Below, piece after piece: positions 18,425-26,018 of a DNA stretch of 64,000 nt. Source of the stretch: Leeuwenhoekiella parthenopeia (GTDB lineage Bacteria; Bacteroidota; Bacteroidia; Flavobacteriales; Flavobacteriaceae); NCBI RefSeq assembly GCF_020782115.1, contig NZ_JAJGMW010000007.1:1-64000 (forward strand), in the 5' to 3' direction. Every line of letters begins with the position of its first letter. Position 1 is the first letter of the stretch. The notes beneath the pieces were generated by a model, which worked only from the letters and a program-made list of their open reading frames with translations, ran no database searches and had not been told where the DNA came from. A program made the translations under genes and the position numbers.

Positions 18425-20323
18425 ACCCGGGTCAACCGGCGCTTTTTTAAAGCAAACCACAAAAGTAGAGCCTTTACCGGGAACACTTTCAATTTCAAGC
18501 GTGGCATCGTTGAGCTCCAGAAACTGCTTAACCACCATCAGGCCCAGACCGGTGCCTATTTCCATTTCGGTACCCACTTTTGAAAGGATTTGCTCCTGAT
18601 TTGATTTGATCTCATTCAATTTTTCGGCACTCATACCGGTGCCTTCATCAGCTATTATAAGTTTTACCCAGGCTGATTGCTGCTCGTAACTCAATTCAAT
18701 CCTTTTACCTGACGGCGTAAACTTAAGCGCATTTGAAATCAGGTTGTGCAAAATCACCGATAAATGACCGGCATCGACCAGAATAAAAGGCAGATCCTTT
18801 TGCCTCGTATGAGTAAGATGAATGTCTTTGAGCTCAGCTCCGGCACTGTAGGTCTCCAAAACAATGGAAACAATCTCGACCAGGTCTACCTGAGATGGAT
18901 TTATCAATACACCTTCAAGCTGCGAATGAGACCACTTTAATAAATTATCAATCATCACCAAAGTGGCATCGGTCTGCTTTTTAAGATCCCCGGTGAGCTT
19001 CGCAAACTCTTCCGGACTCACCAGTCCCGATTCTGCCAATACCAGCACTTGTCGTATAGAACTTATGGGTGATCGTAAATCGTGAGAAATTATGGTAAAC
19101 AGTTTGTTTTTATGCTCATCAAGCTTTGAAAGTGCATTATTGCGCTTTAAAAGCGTGGCCTGGTTGGTTTCAATAACCCGATTTTTTTGATGCAATTCTT
19201 CAGCAAAACGGGCTTTCTGCTTGTAGTTTTTCCAGGTTAAAAACAGAATCAGTACGAGTAATAAAGCAAAAATACCCAAAGCGATAAGTTGCGTTCGCTT
19301 GGAATTTAACTCCGTTTCCTTGAGCTCCATCGCCGCAGTAAGCTGCTGATTTTCGATCTCCTTTTCCTCAAGCCGCATTACATTAATCTGCTGAGTCGTT
19401 TTAATATCATAAAGGGAATCCCGGTAACGCTGATTTTCTTTCAGGGCTTCATAAGCTCTTTCAGCGTTACCCCTCGCCGCATAAACCGATGATAAAATGG
19501 CTGAATTACGCTCCAGATCCCAGATCGATTGTGATCCTTTGGCAAAACTCATAGCCTCGAGTGCATACTCTTCTGCCAGCTCAAGATTGTTAAGGGCAAG
19601 ATGGGATTGAGCCAATCCCGCATAGGCATAAGATTTTTCCCATGCATTGGCTTCCTGAGAGTCGTCTAAAACTGCCTGATGATGTTTAATTGCACTATCA
19701 AAATCCTTGATTTGAAAGGCTACCTCTCCAGATTTATTGTGATAATGATGTAAGATACCCGTTAAATTATTGCGCTCAGCAAGCTTTCGGGCTTCTTCTA
19801 AAACCTCCGAAGCTTTATCGAACTCACGCTGCTCGATATAAGAAATAGAAAGATTTATAAAAACAGCTGCCTTTTTTTCTTCTAGTTGATGCGCGTTATA
19901 AATTTTCATTACTTCGCTAAAGATCGCAATCGCTTCCTTATGCCGGTCTAATGCCTGTATCACCAGACCATTACCCATAAGCGCTTTTCCCTCACCGGTA
20001 TAGTCACCTTGTTCTCTAAAGAGATTACGCCCTTCAACAAAATGAGTAAGCGACTCATCATACATCCCTTTTACATAATAAATCCAGCCTGCGGTATACA
20101 GTACTTCGGCGGTAAGCAGAGGAATCTCGTGCTCTTTGGTATACAGGTAAGCATTGGTAAGTGTAGTGATTGCCTCGTCAAAATTACTATACGAGAGTTC
20201 CTGAGCTTTTAGAAGTTCAGCCTTAATATGTTCTTCACTCGTATTTTGAGCCCAAAGCGTACAAACCCGTGGTGAAAGAGTCAAAAAACCAATTGCGAGA
20301 AAAATGAACAGGTTTTTAAACAT
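18419..20323 (-). CDS. Membrane histidine kinase with periplasmic TPR repeats
   Basis: I chose the ATG at 20323, which puts the signal peptide MFKNLFIFLAIGFLTL at the N-terminus (634 residues); an upstream in-frame start at 20368 is possible. About eight TPR-like helical pairs fill the sensor region, followed by a coiled coil, one membrane segment (LIALGIFALLLVLILFLTW), a HisKA domain with the phospho-acceptor motif FTIISHDLRSPIS, and a HATPase domain with NLISNALKFTPSG and DEGTGMSAEKL. No response-regulator gene is adjacent, so it is an orphan kinase. Whether it controls the neighbouring glycan locus is unknown. It is not a hybrid (HTCS) sensor. Confidence 0.92.
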   Translation of the reverse strand: MFKNLFIFLAIGFLTLSPRVCTLWAQNTSEEHIKAELLKAQELSYSNFDEAITTLTNAYLYTKEHEIPLLTAEVLYTAGWIYYVKGMYDESLTHFVEGRNLFREQGDYTGEGKALMGNGLVIQALDRHKEAIAIFSEVMKIYNAHQLEEKKAAVFINLSISYIEQREFDKASEVLEEARKLAERNNLTGILHHYHNKSGEVAFQIKDFDSAIKHHQAVLDDSQEANAWEKSYAYAGLAQSHLALNNLELAEEYALEAMSFAKGSQSIWDLERNSAILSSVYAARGNAERAYEALKENQRYRDSLYDIKTTQQINVMRLEEKEIENQQLTAAMELKETELNSKRTQLIALGIFALLLVLILFLTWKNYKQKARFAEELHQKNRVIETNQATLLKRNNALSKLDEHKNKLFTIISHDLRSPISSIRQVLVLAESGLVSPEEFAKLTGDLKKQTDATLVMIDNLLKWSHSQLEGVLINPSQVDLVEIVSIVLETYSAGAELKDIHLTHTRQKDLPFILVDAGHLSVILHNLISNALKFTPSGKRIELSYEQQSAWVKLIIADEGTGMSAEKLNEIKSNQEQILSKVGTEMEIGTGLGLMVVKQFLELNDATLEIESVPGKGSTFVVCFKKAPVDPGS

Positions 20324-20415
20324 AGAAAACATGTGATAGTAAAGAATACAAAAGATTACAAAGCACAAATTACGTTTAATCTCAGATTTTGTAACTTTAT
20401 AAAAAAGAAAAGATT

Positions 20416-20868
20416 ATGAAAAATGTTCGCTTAGATCAGGCTCTGCAAAAACTGTATACGGCATTTCACGAAAACAGGCTTGATCCGGAGTGCTGTAAAA
20501 GCTGTGCGGTAGGCAATATTTTGAACAACACAGAAAGCTGGAAGCATCTTACCGAAGGGCACGGCTCCCTAAGATTAAGCTATGTAGGCCAGGTCAATCA
20601 GGCTTTCGGTAAAAAATTTGAAGGCTACTCTCCCGTCGAATTAATTCAAATTGAAGCTGCATTCTTAAGAGGCTGCGGGTATCAATTGCCCCTTAAACGC
20701 AATTCCTTTAGACCTGAGGATCGCCAATCAAAAGAAATTCTTTTTGAAGGTCTTTGTGAAGCCATAACGGTGCTTTGCAAACTCGAAGGTGTTAAAAATG
20801 TGATGCACTATCAAAATCTGTTTAAGGCAGATAAATCTACTGCTCAAGCGACTGCAATTGCGATTTAA
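20416..20868 (+). CDS. Conserved flavobacterial cysteine-motif protein of unknown function
   Basis: This 150-residue soluble protein has no signal peptide or membrane segment. Its notable feature is the compact motif ECCKSCAVGNI near residues 26-36, which could bind metal or an iron-sulphur cluster, plus further cysteines at GCGY and VLCKLEG. From memory, similar short proteins in this family of bacteria are often labelled as a subunit of the sodium-pumping NADH:quinone reductase (NqrF), but nothing here shows the ferredoxin or flavin domains of NqrF, so I treat that label as a likely misannotation. The start is 47 bases from the divergent kinase gene. Confidence 0.75.
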   Translation: MKNVRLDQALQKLYTAFHENRLDPECCKSCAVGNILNNTESWKHLTEGHGSLRLSYVGQVNQAFGKKFEGYSPVELIQIEAAFLRGCGYQLPLKRNSFRPEDRQSKEILFEGLCEAITVLCKLEGVKNVMHYQNLFKADKSTAQATAIAI

Positions 20869-21043
20869 ATTATGCCGGCTACCCATAAATGTTAATTTTA
20901 CTTTTTTTCAGTAAAATTTTGTCACATCTGTAATTTCAGGTCGTCTTTTAAGTAATTAGATTGACTAAGAAATTTGAGTTTATTTATTTGGATTAGCCGC
21001 CTTTAATAACATAGAATTTTTAGCGTTAATTATACATAAGTGC

Positions 21044-21077
21044 GAAAGCTTCAGATTTATCTGGAGCTTTCTTTTTT
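21044..21077 (+). terminator. Hairpin terminator before the DUF423 gene end
   Basis: GAAAGCTTCAGAT (21044-21056) pairs with ATCTGGAGCTTTC (21059-21071), one G-T pair included, followed by a T run. It abuts the stop codon of the opposite-strand gene. The 170 bases between the upstream stop (20868) and this hairpin are AT-rich, with no further gene seen. Confidence 0.65.
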
Positions 21078-21469
21078 TAGAACATAAAATCTTTGATAAA
21101 AATGTAGGCCAAAAGCAACCATCCAGTTGCAAGAAGCAGCCCGCCCAAAGGGGTTACCGGCCCTAGAAACTTCCATTTTCTGCCCAATGCACCCGAAAGG
21201 CAAAGACCATAAATGGAGAAGGAAAATAAAAAAGTACCCAAAATAAGGCAGGTGATTATATAACCTTCTAGCGCTGTATTAAAACCAAGATTAAAGCTCA
21301 AAACAAGTAATAGCAGGGCGTGATACATCTGGTACTTCACTCCCGTTTCAAAACTGGCGAGTTGCTCCTGTGTAAAACGCTTTTTTAAAGCGTGCGCGCC
21401 AAAGGCTCCTAATACAATGGCCAAAAAACCATAAAGTGCTCCAAAAAACTGGCTCATCAAAATTTCCAT
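21077..21469 (-). CDS. DUF423 (YgdD-type) small membrane protein
   Basis: This 130-residue protein has four hydrophobic segments and the family hallmark GAFGAHALKKRF near the N-terminus, followed by FETGVKYQMYHALLLL. DUF423 members are inner-membrane proteins of unknown biochemical role found widely in bacteria. The length matches the family. It sits alone on the minus strand between a cysteine-motif protein and apt. Confidence 0.9.
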   Translation of the reverse strand: MEILMSQFFGALYGFLAIVLGAFGAHALKKRFTQEQLASFETGVKYQMYHALLLLVLSFNLGFNTALEGYIITCLILGTFLFSFSIYGLCLSGALGRKWKFLGPVTPLGGLLLATGWLLLAYIFIKDFMF

Positions 21470-21557
21470 GGGGTATAGATTACTATTTGTAGCTTTAAAG
21501 ATATATTTTGCGAATTAGTTTACACACATCCTGACCGCTAAAATCAAAACCAATATT

Positions 21558-22070
21558 ATGGATCTTAAGAATTACATCACAGACGTACCCGACTTTCCGA
21601 AAGAAGGAATTGTCTTTAAAGACATAAGTCCCCTGTTGGTAAACGCCCGGGCTACCAATTACGCTGTTGAGCTTTTAGCAAAAGGATTATACGACATCAA
21701 AGCAACTAAAGTAATCGGGATTGAAAGCCGTGGATTCCTGTTTGGCAGTTTACTGGCTCAAAAACTAGGATTAGGATTTGTGCCGGTTAGAAAACCCGGT
21801 AAGCTCCCCGGAAAAATTTTGAGCGAAAGTTATGATTTAGAGTACGGAACAGACAGTCTTGAAATAAAGGCGGAAAGTATTGCTGAAGGAGATCTGGTAA
21901 TCGTTCACGATGATGTTCTGGCGACCGGAGGCACTGCCGCTGCGGCTTGTCGCCTGGTAGAACACTGTGGTGGTAAAGTAGTGCAATGCAACTTTTTAAT
22001 GGAACTCGATTTTCTTAACGGAAGAAAAAAATTAAGTTCCTATAGCCTGCACAGCCTACTGCATTATTAA
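21558..22070 (+). CDS. apt: Adenine phosphoribosyltransferase
   Basis: This 170-residue cytoplasmic enzyme makes AMP from adenine and phosphoribosyl diphosphate in purine salvage. The PRPP-binding loop VIVHDDVLATGGTA is intact. The start PDFPKEGIVFKDISPLL and the substrate segment GIESRGFLFG are typical of Apt, and the length is normal. Its stop codon overlaps the stop codon of a tiny convergent gene on the other strand. Confidence 0.96.
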   Translation: MDLKNYITDVPDFPKEGIVFKDISPLLVNARATNYAVELLAKGLYDIKATKVIGIESRGFLFGSLLAQKLGLGFVPVRKPGKLPGKILSESYDLEYGTDSLEIKAESIAEGDLVIVHDDVLATGGTAAAACRLVEHCGGKVVQCNFLMELDFLNGRKKLSSYSLHSLLHY

Positions 22071-22219
22071 TCTAAAGCATTCTTTGTGACCCATAGTTTA
22101 TAGCCAAATAAGGCCAGTTGCAGCTTACTGGCTTTAGCCAGATCAACATTCTTTTTCGTAAGGCTGGGTAAAACCTTTTTATTCAGTTTGGCAAGCGTTT
22201 TAAAAAACGTTTTCTTCAT
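22067..22219 (-). CDS. 50-residue conserved basic protein (often mislabelled SsrA-binding)
   Basis: This short gene runs from the ATG at 22219 to a TAA at 22069-22067. The protein begins MKKTFFKTLAKLNKKVLPS and ends LWVTKNALD. It is lysine-rich, with two amphipathic helices. From memory, near-identical short proteins occur in many flavobacteria, often labelled SsrA-binding protein, although they are far too short for SmpB. The codon pattern is coherent and the ends are convergent with apt, overlapping by three bases. Function is unknown; membrane or RNA association would fit its charge. Confidence 0.7.
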   Translation of the reverse strand: MKKTFFKTLAKLNKKVLPSLTKKNVDLAKASKLQLALFGYKLWVTKNALD

Positions 22220-22384
22220 AGCAGGATTCCCTTTTGAGTGGTTAGTATCTCAAATTTAAGCTTTTAACCCCTTTCTGCGCGCGCTTACAGAAGGTGTTAT
22301 GACTATTTTAGGATTATCCGAAAATGGTTTCAATAATTGTTAAAATAAGTGTGACCATGATTGTGATTTTTGATTGATTAATTT

Positions 22385-22609
22385 TTATTTGATCACAAAT
22401 ACGGAAGTAAAAATCACTCCCACAAGCGATTGCACAACTATTGATAAAATTGAATACAGTATTGTAAGTAAAAAAATGACTTTACCCAAAAACCAAAACA
22501 CAAAACCCTTTAATTCTGTATAAATTATAAACCCTATAACTCCCATAAGCTTTACAACTGTAACTTTTATAGGGGCTTTTTCGGCAAATTTTAAAATCTC
22601 AAGGGGCAA
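22385..22609 (-). CDS. Possible small membrane protein (doubtful)
   Basis: A 74-codon reading frame encodes a hydrophobic protein with two or three possible membrane segments (LMGVIGFIIYTEL and WFLGKVIFLLTILYSILSIVV). I recognise no family. The stretch is AT-rich, which favours chance hydrophobic frames, and no clear promoter box precedes it. The region 22220-22660 is otherwise empty, so either this is a real small gene or the whole stretch is non-coding. Confidence 0.3.
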   Translation of the reverse strand: MPLEILKFAEKAPIKVTVVKLMGVIGFIIYTELKGFVFWFLGKVIFLLTILYSILSIVVQSLVGVIFTSVFVIK

Positions 22610-22659
22610 ATAAATTAAAAACGACTCCTAAAAGAACATTTCATCTTTTAGGTCATAAA

Positions 22660-22690
22660 AAATCCGCTGTAAAAAGATTACAGCGGATTT
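22660..22690. terminator. Terminator of the M56/BlaI operon
   Basis: AAATCCGCTGTAA (22660-22672) pairs with TTACAGCGGATTT (22678-22690) around a 5-base loop, with a T run on the minus strand after the M56 gene. Confidence 0.8.
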
Positions 22691-22709
22691 TTACAGATCT
22701 GAAAAATAT

Positions 22710-24611
22710 TTAGTTTTTCATCGATTTCGTAGTAATTAAAATCACTCCGTTTTTACCTTTTTCTTTGTAAAGTGCAGTTGCTGAGGCGTCTTTTAATATC
22801 GAAATAGATTCGATGTCTTTAGGATCGAGCATCCGGAGTTCTTCCTGAGTAATTTCTATAGCATTTTTCAAAATAAGTGGTTGTTCATCAGATTTCTCTC
22901 CGGTTCCATACATACGAAGACTAAAACCGTCTTTTGGGGCACCATATATAAGTTCCTTAATATGTTGAAAAAGACTGTCTGGCGTTTTAAAACGGCTGTT
23001 TTGAGTTGTAGAACCAGACCTTCCATAACCAATTACTTTAAGCTCTTCCATTTCTGCGCGTTTAGCTTTCATTTCTTTTTCCCGTAGTTCCCGTTGTGCT
23101 TCAAGTTCCGCCTTTCGTAACTCCATTTCAGCTTCAATCTCAGCTTTGCGCAATTCAACTTCTGCCTCCATCTCGGCTTTACGCAATTCCATTTCGGCTT
23201 TCATTTCTTGTTTGCGCATTTCCAGTTCAGCTTTACGTATGGCGATAGCTTCCTCCAAGTCTTTTGCCAGATCTTGATTAGCTGCCGCATTACTTCTCGT
23301 GCCCTGTAAAATACTGTTGGAAGCTGATGTTACCCCAAAAGTCCCGTCCTCGGTTCTATAGATTGCAATGTCACTTATGGGCTTATCCCCTGAATAACTG
23401 GAACTGGCCTGATTGCCGCTAACCTTATCTTTTACACTAATCTTTATAGATGTTAATAATCCTGATGCATTGTATTTTACATTTGAAAAGTTAAAGCTCA
23501 CCTGATGTTCAGATTCGAGCTCTTTAGCGAGTGCGTTAAGATCACTTTTAGTAAACGTATTAGTAATTACCCGTTTAAATGAAGTCTGCTCGCTACCTGC
23601 TTGCTGATGTGCGGCACGGGTTTGCTCATCTTCATTAGGAGACGGCTTAACAGCTTCCAGATTCTCATCAGTAACTTCAGACCCATTTCCAACTGATGAA
23701 GACTTTGCTGCTACTTCCATTTCGGGCTCTTCGCCTGATTCTAAATAGCGCACTTCTTCTTTTAAATTAAAACTCCAGATAAATACCGCGAGTACCGGTA
23801 AAATGACTGCCAGTTTTAGCTGATTGGACTTGCTTGATGATTGTTTGTTTAACATAACTATTCGTTTTTTGATGAATGATTGATAAAATGAATGGGTTAA
23901 GGCAGGTACCTGCCCGGGCACAGCAACTTTCACAAGTGCCATTTGGTAATTTTTAGGACTGCTTAATGTACCTGCGGTGGTAGCATCGGCGAGATATTCC
24001 AGATTTTGAATTACGGCACTTTTATACAACCAGGCCAGTGGATTAAACCAATTAACTATAAGCACAAGTTGCATTAAAAGGGTATCCAGACTGTGGTATT
24101 GACGTGCGTGAGCCTGTTCGTGAGCCAGGATCATTTCAAAATCTTCAGAACTATAGCGGGTTTTATCAACTGCGATATACTTAAAAAAGGAAAACGGAGA
24201 CTCCAGTCCTTCTGCCTGAATGATTCTAAACCCATTTTCAAGCTTTCCGTTTTGCCTGTTTAAAAAACGCAGCAGCTCATAAAGCTTCCACACAAAAAGA
24301 AGACACATAACCCCTGCTCCCAGTAGATAACCGGTTAAAACAGCTTCCCAAATTCCAAATTCAAATGAATTTTGAGGTGTTTCTGCCAACGCAACCCCAA
24401 CCGTATTCACCGTAAAATCAAAAACCGGCATTTCTTCATAAACGATTTGGGTAAATACCGCCACCGGAAGTACAAAACTTACAAAAACCCCTCCCAGCAA
24501 AAACTTGCGATTGGTTTCAAAAAAAGTCTCCTTCTGCAGCAAAACCAGATAAGTCAGGTAAAACAGACTCAACACGGCAGTGCTTTTCAATAGGTAAATG
24601 AGAAAATCCAT
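22710..24611 (-). CDS. M56 (BlaR1-type) membrane metallopeptidase with hendecad helix and SusC-plug-like tail
   Basis: This 633-residue sensor-protease has N-terminal membrane segments (about 4-24, 37-56 and 87-110). The zinc motif HEQAH is at 164-168, within MILAHEQAHARQYHSLD. A further membrane segment follows (LPVLAVFIWSFNL). After a low-complexity periplasmic part comes an almost perfect run of 11-residue repeats (about 459-510). The C-terminus, ITQEELRMLDPKDIESISILKDASA then GVILITTK, is the core of a TonB-receptor plug domain. M56 proteins cleave or trigger BlaI-type repressors, and the repressor gene is 1 base upstream in the same operon. The ligand sensed is unknown, and antibiotic sensing is not implied. 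Confidence 0.9.
   Translation of the reverse strand: MDFLIYLLKSTAVLSLFYLTYLVLLQKETFFETNRKFLLGGVFVSFVLPVAVFTQIVYEEMPVFDFTVNTVGVALAETPQNSFEFGIWEAVLTGYLLGAGVMCLLFVWKLYELLRFLNRQNGKLENGFRIIQAEGLESPFSFFKYIAVDKTRYSSEDFEMILAHEQAHARQYHSLDTLLMQLVLIVNWFNPLAWLYKSAVIQNLEYLADATTAGTLSSPKNYQMALVKVAVPGQVPALTHSFYQSFIKKRIVMLNKQSSSKSNQLKLAVILPVLAVFIWSFNLKEEVRYLESGEEPEMEVAAKSSSVGNGSEVTDENLEAVKPSPNEDEQTRAAHQQAGSEQTSFKRVITNTFTKSDLNALAKELESEHQVSFNFSNVKYNASGLLTSIKISVKDKVSGNQASSSYSGDKPISDIAIYRTEDGTFGVTSASNSILQGTRSNAAANQDLAKDLEEAIAIRKAELEMRKQEMKAEMELRKAEMEAEVELRKAEIEAEMELRKAELEAQRELREKEMKAKRAEMEELKVIGYGRSGSTTQNSRFKTPDSLFQHIKELIYGAPKDGFSLRMYGTGEKSDEQPLILKNAIEITQEELRMLDPKDIESISILKDASATALYKEKGKNGVILITTKSMKN
23083..23235 (-). 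repeat. 33-base tandem repeat coding 11-residue hendecads
   Basis: Four 33-base units (23083-23115, 23116-23148, 23149-23181, 23182-23214) and a partial fifth encode variants of RKAEMEAEVEL. The units differ at several bases but keep the alternation of charge with A, M and L, as expected for a long charged helix or coiled coil. Confidence 0.85.
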
Positions 24612-24612
24612 A

Positions 24613-24972
24613 CTACTGCTTTTTCTCGATTAATTCAAGTATTTCCCGCAACTCGTCTGCCGTTATTTTCTCCTCCTGAGCAAAAAAAGAAACCATATTT
24701 TTGTACGAACTGTCAAAAAACCGGCGGGTGGCCTCATTCCAGAATTTCTTGCCATAGGACTCCCGGCTTATCAAAGGATGGTATTGATGCGTTTTCCCAA
24801 AAGCCTTGTGCCCCACATACCCTTTCTCTTCCAGATTACGCACAATAGTCGACACGGTATTGTAATGCAGGTTCTCATCTTCCAGCTCTGCCTGCACCTC
24901 CTTTACAAAAGCCTTTTCGAGCCTCCATAAAACGTGCATAATTTCTTCTTCTTTATTGGTCAGTTTTTCCAT
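24613..24972 (-). CDS. BlaI/MecI/CopY-family transcriptional repressor
   Basis: This winged-helix repressor is read from the ATG at 24972 (119 residues); three more residues are possible from 24981. The start KLTNKEEEIMHVLWRLEKAFVKEV and the recognition segment YNTVSTIVRNLEEKGYV are diagnostic. The C-terminal part (KNMVSFFAQEEKITADELREILELI) is the dimerisation helix. It is the first gene of a two-gene unit with the M56 peptidase. Such repressors usually control their own operon, and a strong dyad lies in its upstream region. Confidence 0.94.
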   Translation of the reverse strand: MEKLTNKEEEIMHVLWRLEKAFVKEVQAELEDENLHYNTVSTIVRNLEEKGYVGHKAFGKTHQYHPLISRESYGKKFWNEATRRFFDSSYKNMVSFFAQEEKITADELREILELIEKKQ

Positions 24973-25080
24973 AGGGATCATAAATTTTAGGGCGTTCGGG
25001 CGGGCTTGCGGCAGTCGCGATTTGCCGCCGAAAAAAACGGCTGCAAATGCGCTCCGACAATGCCTTAATCCCTAACGCAT

Positions 25081-25138
25081 TACAAACATAAAACGAAAAT
25101 TATAGTTAAACAACTATTTTTGTAGTTTTATGTTTGTA
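25081..25138. promoter_or_regulatory. Dyad operator with outward-facing promoter boxes (BlaI / cdaA)
   Basis: TACAAACATAAAAC (25081-25094) is repeated in reverse as GTTTTATGTTTGTA (25125-25138), and a smaller dyad ATAGTT-AAAC-AACTAT sits between them (25102-25117). Each arm contains TATGTTTG, a perfect TAnnTTTG box, one reading toward blaI and one toward cdaA. The layout fits a repressor site that covers two divergent promoters. Binding by the adjacent BlaI protein is an inference. Confidence 0.6.
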
Positions 25139-25232
25139 TTCATTTTATGTGGTGCTTTTGTATAATTTAATACCTTCTGTCACTTTAGAGAACCATATAT
25201 TTTAGCCTATTTTTACAAAAACTACCTGAGCA

Positions 25233-26015
25233 TTGGACATTCTTGAAAACTTTAGAATACTTGACCTGGTCGACATCCTATTGGTAGCCACCCTACTCTA
25301 TTATCTTTACAAACTGGTTAAGGGTACTGTGGCGATTAATATTTTCCTGGGAATTTGTATCATCTGGGTAATCTGGAAAATCACACAATTGCTTCAGATG
25401 GAAATGCTAAGTACCATTCTGGGCCAGTTTATCGGGGCCGGGATGTTTGCACTCATTGTGGTTTTTCAACAGGAAATTCGCAAGTTTTTGCTGATGATAG
25501 GTTCTACAAACATCGGTCGGAAGTCAGGATTTTTAAAACACATCAAGTTTCTTCAGGACGAAAATCAGGACAACTCCCTCACTAAAGTGGAAGAGATTGT
25601 AGATGCCTGCGAAAAAATGGGCAAGGACAAAACCGGCGCACTCATCGTCATTCAGCGTACCACCAATCTCGATTTTGTAAAACAAACCGGTGACGAGATG
25701 AACCTCGAGGTGAACCGCCCCATTCTGGAAAGCATTTTCTTTAAAAATTCAACCCTGCACGATGGAGCCGCCATTATCGAAGACAACAAAATTGTCGCTA
25801 CCCGTGCCATACTTCCGGTTTCTAATGAGCGCAACATCCCCCTACGCTTTGGGCTTCGGCACAGAGCCGCTGTTGGTATTACCGAAAAGACAGATGCTGT
25901 AGCCCTGGTTGTTAGTGAAGAAACCGGCAACATCAGCTATCTTAAAGACGGCGAATTTGTATTATTCAAGAACACGACCGAGCTCGTAGATATCATACGT
26001 AAAGACCTAAGCTAA
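25233..26015 (+). CDS. cdaA: Diadenylate cyclase (c-di-AMP synthase, CdaA type)
   Basis: This 260-residue membrane enzyme makes cyclic di-AMP from two ATP. Three membrane segments occupy about 12-82, followed by the DisA_N catalytic domain with DGAA at 177-180 and RHRAA at 209-213, both intact. The likely start is TTG at 25233, since this gives the normal family N-terminus (MDILENFRILDLVDILLVA); no ATG fits. The gene diverges from blaI across a dyad and is followed after 3 bases by a DUF3667 membrane protein. No CdaR regulator or GlmM gene is adjacent, unlike in Firmicutes. Confidence 0.94.
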   Translation: MDILENFRILDLVDILLVATLLYYLYKLVKGTVAINIFLGICIIWVIWKITQLLQMEMLSTILGQFIGAGMFALIVVFQQEIRKFLLMIGSTNIGRKSGFLKHIKFLQDENQDNSLTKVEEIVDACEKMGKDKTGALIVIQRTTNLDFVKQTGDEMNLEVNRPILESIFFKNSTLHDGAAIIEDNKIVATRAILPVSNERNIPLRFGLRHRAAVGITEKTDAVALVVSEETGNISYLKDGEFVLFKNTTELVDIIRKDLS

Positions 26016-26018
26016 ATT

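Noticed and set aside
22710-24981. Reading the M56/BlaI pair as a beta-lactam resistance system
   Set aside because: No beta-lactamase or penicillin-binding gene is adjacent and no penicillin-sensor domain is seen. This pair is widespread in Bacteroidota with other roles.
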